Numbered from the stretch's first letter, positions 40,539-52,567 are shown. The stretch: 64,000 nt of DNA from Gnetum montanum (GCA_015680685.1 MNCI01028288.1:4548-68547), one strand, 5' to 3'. Program-made: numbers and translations. Notes: a model not told the origin generated them from the sequence alone.

Positions 40539-42261
40539 GATAAGGAACATAATGAGGAGGAAGCAGATGATACTACTATAGATTCACATCTTATCTATAT
40601 GGTTCTTGCTCATGAAAATTCCACATAAGATTTTGAAGAGCCTAAAAGCAATATTGAGGATAGGTACAGTATGATGCATGAGGAAGTTATTTCTTTTCAA
40701 AATTTATGCTTAAACATGAGAATAACTCTACATATGAAAGAAGATGAAATTACTAAACTACATACCATATGCTCCTCTCTAAAAAGGGAACTCTCAAATG
40801 TAAAGGCTGAAGTTCAATTACTAACCTAATTTTATGAGCATAAGTGCAGTGATCCATTAGGTATAAAGCCTTGTGAAGAACTAGATATGCCATAAGTTTT
40901 GCACAAAAAAGGAGATATGGATGAGGCTTCTCAAGCTGACACATGTATGATATCACCTAAATGGAGGAACAAACCCAGGTTTGAATATACATTTCAAATT
41001 AGAGATATTATGTATATCTATTGTGAAATATGTGGGCATGTACAATCCTATTATGAATTACCATTAGAACACAATAACATGGCTATATGGTCTAGTTAAG
41101 AGAAGCCTAGAAGGTATGACTTGTAGAGTGCAAAAGCTTGGAGACATGAAGAACAAAATGAAGAAATAACTATAAGAGATATTGGAGGATCAAAACACAT
41201 GAATAGTGAAAAACCTTGGTCCTCTCATTTTATAGAATGTAAAGAATCAAGAACCAAAAACACAAGGTCCAAATGGTTCAAAAGGAAAAATGATGAATAG
41301 TGGTAAAATCAAGTGGATGAACAGAAATTACTATTGCAACTTATGTTAAAAATATTTGAATTTTGGAATCCATCTATTGAAGGGTACTATTGATGGGAGA
41401 CTTTGATTTTCCAAAGTTCTCCATACTTGATCTTGATATTACATTGCATATTTAGTGATATGATGCACAATTTGATGGAATTCAAGAATGCATCTCTACA
41501 ACGAGCAAAATAACCCAAGAAATAACATTCAAGTAATAGATGCATTATATTCAGAGAAGTTGAGAGGAAGTCTAGCACATGTGTAAGGGGAGTTTGTTTG
41601 TTATCTACAACCATCATAATTTTTTTGGGCCATTTGTGTAGGGGGAGTTTTCTAAGACTCTCATAGCCATTCAAGTAGTAAGACTTTCCACTTTAGCACT
41701 CATAACAAAATGAGAAAGTAGAGTCTTATAGGACTATTCTAATTGTGTTGGATTTTGGAAATGACTCAAAGGTAAAATATGTAAGTACAAGTTTATGTTG
41801 GATCTTTTTGAGACTTTGATTTGAGTAGATTTCAAGTATTTTCACGATGAATGTGTAATTGCTCTCTCCTTGAAATGGAAGTACTTTACCTTACCTTTTT
41901 ATTGATGTCCAAAAAGGGGTAGAGAGTTTGGAGTTAAGTTCATGGGGTGAATTTACATTATTGATTATGCTTCTATATAGTGAAGACTATCTTTTGAGAC
42001 TTGGTTAATATTATTATCTTTATGGATATAGTCTTCATAGAGTATTTTTAATAGCCTTCATACATACATGGTAACTTCTTAGCTACATACTTCTGTCTAT
42101 TTGACATGATGTTTTAGATACAAGATACTTGTTTTTCAGTTTGCAGTTTAGCTACATACTTCTGTCTATATATACAAATGTTTTTGCCTTTATTCACTTA
42201 TCATATGATGTTATGTTAACCTATTTTCTCAAGTTTTGGACATCATCAAAAATGGGGAGAT
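40539..42261 (+). other. Non-coding interior of the copia-type element
   Basis: Worn frames with Glu/Lys-rich runs continue the gag C-terminal extension to about 41340. After that no domain of protease, integrase, reverse transcriptase or RNase H is readable. The polypurine tract aaaaatggggagatt abuts the 3' LTR. Confidence 0.6.
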
Positions 42262-42815
42262 TGTTGACCTTTCAGTATGTACAAACCTTGGAAAATGGAG
42301 AAAGTGGAAAATGTGCTTGTGAAATCTTGTAATACTTGGAAAAGAAAAGATCTTGATAAGAGCATGATGAGATTGAGACAAATAGAATGTTGAGACCAAG
42401 ATGAGAGCTGATTTGTCAATTTGAAGTAATGAAGTCTCAACCAAGATTGCAAGATTTTGGAAGAAGTCACAGGGATGCACAATATCTAGAAGTCAAAAGA
42501 AGATGTTTCGAAAGTTGTCAAGACATCCCAAAAAAATAGAAGATGTCCCTATTGAAAAGTTCAGATCTCAAGTGAGATGTCTTAGAAATCAGCAAATGTC
42601 TTAAGTGTAGTTGAGACATCCCAAGCTCAAATGAGACATTCCAACAAGCCATTTTCTAGTTGTTGTATAAACTCCAATGTTCATTTGACAATGAAAAAGT
42701 TTACAAAATAGATAATATCTTTATGAAAAGGACAAGCACTATTTACACAAATATTTCCTTCATTGTACACATCTTGTGAATTAATTTGTTCTTTGATTCT
42801 TTATCTATGATAAGT
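42262..42815 (+). repeat. Truncated 3' LTR of the copia-type element
   Basis: Begins TGTTGACCTTTC and matches the 5' LTR through gataatatctttatgaaaa and ttctttatctat, then diverges at about 42815. The last part (U5 side) is missing. Confidence 0.75.
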
Positions 42816-43390
42816 CAAAGCTTTAGAGTTAATGAATGATTGGTGAGAAGTCTATGAGAAGACATGCCTCCACAAGCTTGGTTTTAGGTGTAGGGCTAAC
42901 ATTATAAGGGATGCTGTAAATCACCTAATAACTAAAACTATTTATGCAAAGGAAAAGATTCTCTCTGGACGAAACATAGAGCACTTTATTGATATCAACA
43001 TAAGAAAAGCTTATAAGATCTAAAGCCTTATTGAACCTGATATAGCATAATTGGAAGCTTAACAGTATAATGAAGAAGTGCTTAATGGTATATTTTGGGT
43101 ACATCCAAAGGCAGGAAAGGTTTCCAAGCTTCTACAAGCATAATTTACTAAAGCTTGGGAATATTGGAACACCATTTTGAAATCTACAAAGCTCATGTTT
43201 ACTTACAAAATTTTTATTTTAGCTTTGAATTTTTATTTAAGATTTGAAATAAATTTTGTTGTTGATTATCATATTTGAGTCTAGGTAGCTTTAGAAATTA
43301 AGAAAAAAATTTTCCCTATATAATATATGAATGATACATTACAACATAGATTAGCAAAGATTCATGAACTTCTAACTTAGTTAAATTTAA
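42816..43390. other. Unassigned sequence between elements
   Basis: About 575 bases with a worn plus-strand frame (about 42850-43150: KTIYAKEKILSGRNIEHFI, several stops) that matches no family I know. Confidence 0.3.
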
Positions 43391-43754
43391 GCTCAACCAT
43401 ACGAATACGAGTGTTTCATGCACGATCCGGTCAAATTCCAAGGACTAAGTGCTTATGCGCCCTTTTGGAATAAGGATGGGTTGATCGATCGTTGTCTTCC
43501 CAAACTTACTTGTATGTCATGATTGTATGGTTAAGTAAGCTTGAGGCATATGATTTTTATATCTTTTATGTTTTTATGTACTATGCTAATAGGGAAAGAG
43601 AGAGATAACTAGGTGACTAATTTAACTTAACTACTCATTAACTAAGTTCTAACTAATCCTAACACAAGCATCCATTCCCACTTGCCGTACACTTCCTGAA
43701 CCAATGCAACATTGCTGGGATTACCAAACACTAATTGTTACTGGGTTACCAAGC
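43391..43754 (-). repeat. LTR fragment, same family as the LTR at 51553-52567
   Basis: The 364 bases align almost gap-free with 51576-51938, with roughly 5% differences by eye. The outermost LTR end (the bases up to tacccctac) is missing, and the other side runs into the N gap. It can be the 3' LTR of the minus-strand gypsy element or part of a second copy. Confidence 0.8.
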
Positions 43755-44490
43755 NNNNNNNNNNNNNNNNNNNNNNNNNNNNNNNNNNNNNNNNNNNNNN
43801 NNNNNNNNNNNNNNNNNNNNNNNNNNNNNNNNNNNNNNNNNNNNNNNNNNNNNNNNNNNNNNNNNNNNNNNNNNNNNNNNNNNNNNNNNNNNNNNNNNNN
43901 NNNNNNNNNNNNNNNNNNNNNNNNNNNNNNNNNNNNNNNNNNNNNNNNNNNNNNNNNNNNNNNNNNNNNNNNNNNNNNNNNNNNNNNNNNNNNNNNNNNN
44001 NNNNNNNNNNNNNNNNNNNNNNNNNNNNNNNNNNNNNNNNNNNNNNNNNNNNNNNNNNNNNNNNNNNNNNNNNNNNNNNNNNNNNNNNNNNNNNNNNNNN
44101 NNNNNNNNNNNNNNNNNNNNNNNNNNNNNNNNNNNNNNNNNNNNNNNNNNNNNNNNNNNNNNNNNNNNNNNNNNNNNNNNNNNNNNNNNNNNNNNNNNNN
44201 NNNNNNNNNNNNNNNNNNNNNNNNNNNNNNNNNNNNNNNNNNNNNNNNNNNNNNNNNNNNNNNNNNNNNNNNNNNNNNNNNNNNNNNNNNNNNNNNNNNN
44301 NNNNNNNNNNNNNNNNNNNNNNNNNNNNNNNNNNNNNNNNNNNNNNNNNNNNNNNNNNNNNNNNNNNNNNNNNNNNNNNNNNNNNNNNNNNNNNNNNNNN
44401 NNNNNNNNNNNNNNNNNNNNNNNNNNNNNNNNNNNNNNNNNNNNNNNNNNNNNNNNNNNNNNNNNNNNNNNNNNNNNNNNNNNNNNNNNN
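43755..44490. other. Assembly gap (736 N)
   Basis: Undetermined bases. Five open frames spanning the gap are artefacts of translating N. Confidence 1.
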
Positions 44491-45537
44491 GATATGAAGA
44501 GCATTGGCTGAGTTGTGGTTATGGAAGAAACTGGTTTTGAGATTTATCATTGGTGACTACCCAAGGTGTAGGGGTTAAGAAAATAGTAAAATGAAAAAAA
44601 TTAAAAAATTTGTGCCAGGGCCGCCACGACTACGAGCGAACCTCTGGTAGCTTTAAGATGGAAAAATATGAGGAACAAGAAAGATGGAAAAAATAACAAT
44701 GGCAATGCCAATAAAATGGATGCCATCGATGGGGATGAAATAAGAAATGATTGATTGTAGGAAATGTTTAAGGAAAAGAGATTAAAAATTGCATCAAAAA
44801 AGAATGCCAGTGAGTCCTCCCCAAAGTAGGCTCATGCCTTTTATGCCCTGACAAACCCACAAACCAAAGAGTCTGTAGGCTCTAGGAATGTCATTTGGAA
44901 GCAAGAGTTAAAAACTTACCCACAAGAATTCACCAAAGAAAAATAATGCATCAACTTGGAAACAGACTAATGATAAAACTGGCAATGAGGTGGAAAAATG
45001 GGAAGAAAGATGGAGAGGAGAGAATGGAATGGAATCCCAAGAACAAGGTTGTGTAAAGTCCCTTGTGTATTTTAAGGTTAATGTGATTGAGTAGAACTCA
45101 TCCCAAATATAGACTCAAACAAACCACATCCAGTGACCTCGCATCAACACACTTGACCAATCCATCCACTTGAAGCAACAAGAATGCTTCCACAAAGAGT
45201 CACCACCATTCTGAGGAGAGCGAGATGGAGAAGCAGGAAGTGAGAAAGGGCCTTAGTTAGAGGAAATCTTCAGGCATGGGTAACATGTCTTTCTAGTTTC
45301 ATAACTAGTGCTTGTAGCCCATATTGGTTTATTATTTCTAACGGGTGTGCTTTGAATCCTCACTTTTCTCTTTTTCTCCTTTTTTTTTGTGTGAGAACCA
45401 CACCATGCAAAGACTTATTTTTATTCACTCAGCTTCCTCATTTTTGAATAATGTCAGAATGGTAAAAAACCCAAGAAAAAGCATCCAAGAACCCAAGAGA
45501 ATGTCAAGCACAAATGTATCGAATCCCATTGAAGTCN
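44491..45537. other. Unassigned sequence between gap and N
   Basis: Purine-rich plus strand with words like gatggaaaaa and ggaagaaagatggagagg. No recognisable gene. The N at 45537 may mark a contig junction, so continuity with the integrase on its right is uncertain. Confidence 0.35.
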
Positions 45538-45539
45538 GC

Positions 45540-46438
45540 TAGTCGATTTTCATCTAGTAAGTTAAGGATTACTAACCACTTTTTTTGTGCTAGATCAAGG
45601 TCAAAGTTGAGGTTACATGCTGTGGATAGTGTATGGAGCTTAGTTTGGATGGGAAGCGTTGGTAATTTTCTGTACACTAACTCATAGGGAGAGTAGCCCG
45701 TAGGGAGTTTCCATGTGGAGCAATATGCCCAAAGAGCATCGTTCAGTTTAGTGCTCTAGTCTTGCGTAAACTTGTGAACAGTTCTTGTCAATATTTTCAT
45801 AATCTCCCTATTGGTGACTTTAGCTTGACTGTTCGCTTGGGGGTGGTATGGTGTTGCCAGTTTGTGTTCAACCCCTAAGCATTGCATTAATTTTTGAAAA
45901 GCTGCACCTATGCAGTGGTACCATTGTCTGAAATAAGTGCACGAGGCACACCAAACTTGTTTATGATTTTTTATTGAACAAATCATGTAGCTATAGATGA
46001 TGTACAATCCTTAACAGCTGCTACTTCTACCCATTTAGTTAGGTAATCAATAGAAACAATGATATAGGCTTTTCCATTGGACATTGGTGTAATTGGCCCC
46101 ATAAAATCAATTCCCCAAATGTTGAAGGGTTCTAATGGTTGGATTCATTGTTGCAGACCCTCCATTCTAGCAGTCATTCCCCCATCACATTGATAGCGCT
46201 CACAAGATTGGACGAATTGATGGGCGTCTTGAAACAATGTAGGCCAATAATATCTTGCAAGCAAGATCTTGATGGCTATTCGTCTCCCAGTGTAATGACC
46301 CCCACAAGGACCCTCATGAGCATCTTGGAGAACTCGCAGTTGATCTATATTAGGAACACATCATCAAACCAAGCCATCAGGACACACTTTGTAAAGTTGC
46401 CCATTGATTTCCATAAAGTACTTGGCTCAGTGAAGAAA
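45540..46438 (-). pseudogene. Integrase of the gypsy element
   Basis: The minus strand reads an N-terminal zinc-binding region (DAHEGPCGGHYTGRRIA ... SCERYQCDGG), then the catalytic core start [17 protein letters not shown] followed by VSIDYLTKW, then YHPQANSQAKVTNREI. The second Cys of the zinc pair (usually CxxC) is Tyr here, consistent with one G-to-A change. Frames change at least twice. The C-terminal part is cut off at the N. Confidence 0.8.
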
Positions 46439-46924
46439 CTATTGTTTCTTCTTAAGGTTTAACTCTTGTGGTATTTGGTGGGTGAGGAGATAGGTAAGAA
46501 TGCTACTGTACCAGTTTGTCTCCATGGGTGATTGATTATTCACTACATCAGCAAAGAGGAATTCATCAGGAAAATAATTAGAAATTGGATACTCATCCTC
46601 TTTGTTGTCCCATTGCAACTGAGATAAATGATCAGCCACTACGTTCTCGGTGCCTTTACGATGGATCATCATAAGATCAAATTCTTGTAAGATTACAAGC
46701 CATCGTATGATATGAGGGCTTACCATTGGCTTATTCATGAGGAACCTTATTGCACTATGATCTGTATGTATATATACTTTATATCCTAATACATAGTGTC
46801 TAAACTTTTCTAGTGCAAACACTATAACCATTAATTCTTTCTCTATGGTAGTGTAGTTAAGTTGTGCACCAACGATACTTCTACTTGCATAGTGGATGTA
46901 ATAAGGATGCTTTTGGTCATCTAA
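46439..46924 (-). pseudogene. RNase H of the gypsy element
   Basis: The 46831-46439 frame holds VIVFALEKFRHYVLGYKV, IHTDHSAIRFLM, a QEFDLMMIHRKGTENVVAD string and HLSQL, which are the usual RNase H landmarks of Ty3/gypsy. A stop at about 46925 separates it from the reverse transcriptase. Confidence 0.85.
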
Positions 46925-48268
46925 CTATGTAAGTATGGCTCCTAAGGCATAGTTGGATGCGTCAGTCATGACATGGAATGGTTTGAACCAGTCAGGAACT
47001 TCTAGAATGGGTGTTTTTACTAGCTTCTGTTTCAGAGTTTGAAAAGCTAATTTGCATTTCCTGGTCCACTCGAAAGGTACGTCCTTTTTCATTAATTTCA
47101 CCAATGGTTTGGAAGCCTTTGAAAAGTTCTCAATAAATCTCCTATAGTAGTCAATATATCCAAGGAATGACCAAATATCTTTGACAATTTCCAGTTGATG
47201 GGTAATTCCTTGGATAACTTTGATTTTCTCAGGGTCTACCTCTATCCCTATGTGTGAGATTTTGTGCCCTAGTACTACACCCTCTTGGACCATCAAATGG
47301 CTTTTCTGCCAATTGAGCCTCAAATTAGTTTCTACACATCTTTTTAACACTTGCTCTAACCAGTCCAAGGCTTGATCAAAGTTTGCTCCATAGGTGGAGA
47401 AATCATCCATAAAGACTTCTACACCATTTCTTATTTTTTGTTGAAAGATGCTTAGAACTAGTCGTTGAAATGTTGTAGGGGCATTGCACAAGCCAAACGA
47501 CATCTGTTTGTATGCAAACATTCCCCAAGGATTGGTGAACATAGTATTGGATTGGTCTTCTGGGGCTATTTGTATTTGATTATATCCACTATATCCATCC
47601 AGAAAACTGTAGTAGCGATGCCCTGCGATGGTGTCTAAGACTTGGTCAAAAAATGGCAATGAAAAGTGATCTTTGAGTGTTGCCATATTCAGTAGCCTAA
47701 AATCTATGCACACCCTTCATTTGCCTCCCTTTCTAGGCACAATAACTAAGGGGCTAACCCATTCTCTATCAGCAATGGGGTATATGAACCTAGCCTTGAG
47801 AAGTTGTTCGATTTCTTCCTTGACTGCTTCCTTTAGCTTTGGGTTTAAACGCCTCTATGGTTGTCTTCGAGGCTTCATGGAGGGGTTGGTGTAAATCCTA
47901 TGTTGGCATATCCTAGGATCTATTCCAGTTAATTCGGGATATGACCAAGTGAAGGCTTTTGACCATCTATTAATTATCTTTAGTAGTTCTTCTTTCTGTT
48001 GAGGAGCAAGCTTAGCGTTGATAATTACATGTTTTATATTTTTAAGGAATGTGTATTCCATACCGGTGGGCAATGGTTTCAGCCCGAGGGGCTCTTGCTT
48101 AAATTTCTCAGGGATTTCCAACTTTCCCCAGTTGACATTTTCAAGGTTAAAACTTGGAATTTGGTGGTGGACTTGCTCTAATGCATCTATGCTATTGATG
48201 TAAGCGTAAGTCAAACCCTCAGTTGGTTCCATGCATATGAGTGAACTGCTTTCTTGATACACTGTCAA
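46925..48268 (-). pseudogene. Reverse transcriptase of the gypsy element
   Basis: Frames 48268-47855 and 47713-46925 cover the region before and including the polymerase. Landmarks are AFTWSYPELTGIDPRICQHR, then MCIDFRLLN, LPFFDQVLD, FLDGYSGYNQI, MSFGLCNAPTTFQR, VEVFMDDFSTYG and SHLMVQEGVVLGHKIS. The active site is FMDD in place of YIDD. One stop or shift lies between the two frames (about 47714-47854). The 262-codon frame is the longest real retroelement frame in the window. Confidence 0.9.
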
Positions 48269-48283
48269 CCACTGGGTGCCTTC

Positions 48284-49018
48284 CTATTGTGTGGATGCTA
48301 CATACAGGCATCTTTGTATGTTGATCACTTGTGCACACTGATTGCATGTAGGAAATGTTAAACTTTGCACAAACCATAACCTGTGCAAGTAATTACACCC
48401 TGTGTCATTGTATGCGATGCATAGAACTTTCTTCTTCTCGATATTTTTGAATGTATTTTTCTTTGATATATCTAGGGAAAGATCATAGATTCGTAGGCAT
48501 GCATCGATGGTGTTTAGCCATGTTCTTCCCATTATGATTGGGAAGTCCCCCTTACTGTTGTTCAACTGAATCACTAGGAAGTCAGCTGGGTACGACCATC
48601 CAAAAATAGTGGTAACAATGTCTTCCACTAGTCCCAAGGGGATAGTGATGGATTGGTCATCCAACTCTAGACAGATGTTGCTCTTTTTCAATAGAGACAA
48701 GTTCTAGGCCTTGTACATTTCTTGAGAAATCAAGTTGACACCAGAACCTGAATCCAAAAGAGCCTTGCACAACACATTTCTAGTGATTTGTAAGTATATC
48801 AGAGGACTCCCAGGATCAAAGAATTTCTTGGAAAGGTGGCTAGCTTTGATCCAATTGGTGACGACATGTGTTAGCATGACCGTATGTGTTAAGTGCAATG
48901 GTTGAGTTGAAGGGGGCTTCGAAGTTTTGATTGATACTGAGGCATCTAAGGAATTAGCTGCTTGTGATTGCAAGGACTTGGTTGGACTATTGGTTCTAAA
49001 GAAAGGTATTTTCTTCAT
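48284..49018 (-). pseudogene. Aspartic protease region of the gypsy element
   Basis: The frame 49018-48704 ends in ALLDSGSGVNLISQEMYKA, with the active-site triad D-S-G kept. The frame 48700-48284 continues with DQSITIPLG and FPIIMGRTWLNTID. A stop codon separates them. The same protein is present, more damaged, in the element in intron 14. Confidence 0.8.
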
Positions 49019-49486
49019 GTGGTTGTTGGAACCAATAGTAGGTTGAGAGTTAATAGCCCTCGTGGTCTTACGTTGTTACGACTAGGTAGGGATTTCACCT
49101 TGCATAGCTGGAGCAGGTGTTAGTGGAGCTATTGGTGGAAGAGATGCGGCCGGATGAGAAGGATGATATGCTTGTGGAATATTGTACCTAGAAGAGGGAG
49201 TCCAATAATACTCACAGGCTTGGTAGTGAGATTGAGGAGTGATGTAACTAGTAGAGTCATCTAGGGAGATTGGCTGCTGCACGTAATATCCATACGGGTT
49301 AGGTTACGGGTAAGGATACTATTGCCTTGGTGGTGGCATTCCCCATGATTGTAGGTGCTGCCACTATTGATATTGCTCAATCGGTTGTGGTGGAGTTCCA
49401 CTTGGATAATACGTTAAGGGTTGGTGAAACTGTCTTAGGTTACCTTGGGGGTAAGGTAACCTTCGGGGTGCTTGCCAGTTGTTCAA

Positions 49487-51416
49487 TCATGGGTTGAGTG
49501 CATACACCCTAAACTCTTGCAGATATGAGATTATAGGGCAACATCCTTTAGGTTGGTCATATTGACATATTCCACTATCATTTTCTATTTCTGAATCCAC
49601 AACCTCTTCAATGATGGCAACTTTTCCCTTACCCTTGTAACTTAGGTTGGTCATATGTGCATGTTCAGCCTCTTTCTTTTTTCTTTTCTCACTACCTTGC
49701 TCTCTAGACTCCTCTACTATTTTAAGAACAGTTTGAAATCTATTGTCTAGGGAATCCCAAATTTGGTCTACCTTTGCCAAAAATTTTGATGTCATCTTTT
49801 TGATAGGCAAATTTTTCCTATTCACCATCTCTTTAAGTGATGACTCTTCTTCATCCTCACAAAATCTTACTCCCCTCTTCTAGAGGGAAGGATCTCAATT
49901 ATACTCTTCCACACTTTCTCTCTTTCGTAGCCTACCTTCTTTCTTAGCAACTTGCTCCAATAGTCTTTGAATTTGATGAGACCTAAGCTCGGATAGTCTT
50001 CCTTAGGCATAAGTCCCAAGGGTTCTTCTCGTTTCATGCCTAAGCCCATCCACGAGATGGCGTAGTTGATCCCTTTGCGAATAACCATGGCCAAGAAAAT
50101 GGTGTAAGAGTGCATAATATTGGTCCATGGCAGCATCCAAGGGTTCATGTCCTCCTTGTTTCTAGCCTTGGATTTTCTTTCGCAAGTTAGACACTTGGGA
50201 GTACGTTTGGTACTTGTCATTAAATAGTTATAACATAGTACTCCACCTACAAATGGATTCCGGTTCTAAAGACTGGTACCAGCTTTTCGCTTCTTTAACT
50301 AATGTTTGTGGGAACAACTTAAGGTTTTTCCATTCGTTCTCTATGTTTTGTAAGGCACATGCATCATGGAATGCTTGTAAATGATTATGAGGATTAGTGT
50401 TGTATCCCCCTTCAAATCGTGGGATATTGTTCATATCTAATCTCTTGATCCTACTATCTTTCTAGTGCCTTGTTGGAATTCTAACAACCTTAGTTATGTC
50501 TAACATACTTTGACTAGTGAGTAGGGGTTCATTGTGATTTTCTTGTCCATGGTGTCTATGATGCCTATGTTGTTCCCTATTCTCCCTTCTTTTATGTTGT
50601 GACTCTCTAGAGTGCCCTCGTCCCCTTTCTTGGCTATTTCATCTATGAATTCTAGTTTGCATACCTCCATCCCCATGATTTTTTTCTTTGTGAATACGTC
50701 TAGATATTGAAGGAGAGGGTGAAGGAGATGATAAGGTGAAGAAGAAGGAGAATCGTCACCATGACGGTGTCTGCTACCTTCTCTTTTGCGGTCTTGGTCC
50801 AAATTGCGATTACAATCAGAATGTCCACCTTTATCATGAGTTTGTGTTCCTTTTTCAGACCCTTTATGCCCATGGGTATCAAAACCTAGGTTATGAATAG
50901 TGGAATGAAGGTTCTAATACACAACCCCTTGGCCAAAGTCAAGGGGAGGAACATCATTGTGTGGGTGACTGCCTAAGGTAGGTTCACCACCCTCATTTTT
51001 GCTTAAGACATGTGGGGCATCCTGGGACCACTTACCCTTCAAAGACTTATGATGTCTCTCCTGTTGCAAGTCCCTTTGACATTGTGCCTCTGTGGAACGG
51101 TATTCTCTCAAGTCATTGTTTGCAAAACATATTTTGCATTTAAGTGCGGCATGCCAATTCGTGTGAGAGCATGAAGAAGCATGCTTAGGACTGAATGATC
51201 TGGAGGTAACACTATGTTACCTTCTAAGTCTCACCAACGTAGTTGTTCTTCTTGATGGAGGATAAAGGTGAAGTTTGGTATATACTCATCATGATGAATA
51301 TATACCACTCAAACTTGTTGAGGGATGGGTGGATCAACGTCATGTGTATTATGCCGTCGACTGTTTCCTATTTCAGACCTAGGCGGTGAGGTGCTTTTGT
51401 ATGAAGAAGGAGACAT
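49487..51416 (-). pseudogene. Gag of the gypsy element
   Basis: It starts at an ATG on the minus strand (plus 51414-51416, MSPSSYKSTSP) and continues in pieces. The conserved core is 50434-50228 (FEGGYNTNPHNHLQAFHDAC and SWYQSLEPES). The 49828-49487 frame carries GICQYDQPKGCC and a basic stretch. Arg/His/Glu-rich linker frames lie at 50500-51111. Many stops and shifts. Confidence 0.75.
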
Positions 51417-51534
51417 ACTTGTCTATTCAGTGTGCAATGTATTCTTGTTTATTATTTTCTCAATCAATCCTAAGGGTTTGTTCCAACGATGTGAATGATT
51501 TCCTATGCTCTAATTAGCGCACAAATAACTAAGT

Positions 51535-51551
51535 CCCTAGCAACGATGCCA
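51535..51551 (-). promoter_or_regulatory. Primer-binding site, tRNA-Asp type (degenerate)
   Basis: On the minus strand TGGCATCGTTGCTAGGG lies one base after the LTR. Against the tRNA-Asp complement TGGCGCCGTTGCCGGGG it has four differences, all transitions. Confidence 0.75.
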
Positions 51552-51552
51552 A

Positions 51553-52567
51553 TGATAAGTAGTGAGGTACCCCTACGCTCAACCATACGAATATGAGCGT
51601 TTCACGCACAATTCGGTCGAATTCCAAGGACTAAGTGCTTATGCGCCGTTTTGGAATAAGGATGGGTTGATCGATCGTTGTCGTCCCAAACTTACTTGTA
51701 TGTCATGATTGTATGGTTAAGTAAGCTTGAGGCATATGATTTTTATATCTTTTATGTTTTTATGTCCTATGCTAATAAGGAAAGAGAGAGATAACTAGGT
51801 GACTAATTTAACTTAACTACTCATTAACTAAGTTCCAACTAATCCTAACACAAGCATCTGTTCCCACTTGGTACACATCCTGAACTAGTGCAACATTGCT
51901 GGGATTACCAAACGCTAATTGTTACTAGGTTACCAAGCATTACACGCATGCTTGAAGTGGTCGTGCTTGTGTAATTTAACGATTTGCTTAATTGATCAAA
52001 ATGAATTGCTGTGCTAATAATAGAAATGTAAAGTACATAAAATAAAATAAAATAAAATAAATGCATAAGAGAATAAAATAAAAAAAATGCATAAGAAAAC
52101 TAATCTCAAGTGCTACAAGGATGAATTAAAGAGCTCATCTTTATTACCGTACACAAGGTGTGCTGAGGTACACAATGCTTGAATAAAGATTTGTCCACAC
52201 TTAGACCTCCTATTGTGGGCACTTGGAAAATACTCTAACTTTCAAACAGACTACAAGAGTTTCGCTACTTGACTACTAAAAGACTTTCTGCCTAGGCACT
52301 GTATTTATAGGCTTGGAAGCAAATACTCTAATAATTAGAGTAACTGCTCTAATAATCAGAATAAATGCTAAAATAACTACTAGAGTAATGTCTCTAATAA
52401 TTAAAATAATTGCTAGAGTAATCACTAGAGTAACCACTCTAATAATTAGAATAACTGCTAGAGTAACTGCTAGAGTAACCACTCTAATAATTAGAGTAAC
52501 TGCTAGAGTAACCACTAGAGTAACTGCTCTAATAATTAGAATAACTGCTAGAGTAACTGCTCTCATC
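51553..52567 (-). repeat. 5' LTR of the minus-strand gypsy element
   Basis: 1015 bases, beginning TGATGAGAG (at 52567) and ending ACTTATCA (at 51553) on the minus strand. TATA box: the plus-strand string gtatttatagg near 52300 reads as CCTATAAATAC on the minus strand. Poly(A) signal: ctttatta near 52140, read as TAATAAAG. The twin TTGGTAA motif is at 51902-51911 and 51927-51936 (complement). U3 is filled by a palindrome-rich tandem array. Confidence 0.8.
52320..52566. repeat. Tandem array in LTR U3 with TAATAATTA palindromes
   Basis: Six copies of ctctaataat(t/c)a start near 52326, 52347, 52393, 52437, 52482 and 52527, separated by copies of taactgctagag. The spacing is irregular (about 21-46 bases). 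The core TAATAATTA is a TAAT-N-ATTA palindrome, the kind of site that homeodomain proteins bind as dimers. The array produces repetitive frames on both strands that are not genes. Confidence 0.85.

Larger units (their letters stand above)
38432..42815 (+). mobile_element. Gag-only Ty1/copia-type LTR element, 3' LTR truncated
   Basis: Two LTRs start TGTTGACC at 38432 and 42262 and share long stretches. The 5' LTR is followed by an initiator-Met primer site, and the 3' LTR is preceded by a polypurine tract (aaaaatggggaga). The interior of 2.7 kb has a gag gene with zinc knuckle, but no protease, integrase or reverse transcriptase. The 3' LTR stops matching at about 42815, roughly half the 5' LTR length. 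The element is non-autonomous and now broken. Confidence 0.8.
45540..52567 (-). mobile_element. Ty3/gypsy LTR retrotransposon, long but decayed (Athila/Tat-like)
   Basis: Read on the minus strand the order is LTR (52567-51553), tRNA-Asp-type primer site, gag, protease, reverse transcriptase, RNase H, integrase. This domain order defines Ty3/gypsy. The reverse transcriptase active site FMDD and the Asp primer site fit the Athila/Tat side of the plant lineages. Frames are broken by many stops. The 3' end lies at the N (45537) or beyond the gap. Confidence 0.85.

Noticed and set aside
43704-44550. Five open frames of 250-278 codons spanning the N gap
   Set aside because: They consist almost wholly of undetermined residues; translating N avoids stops, so no gene is implied.
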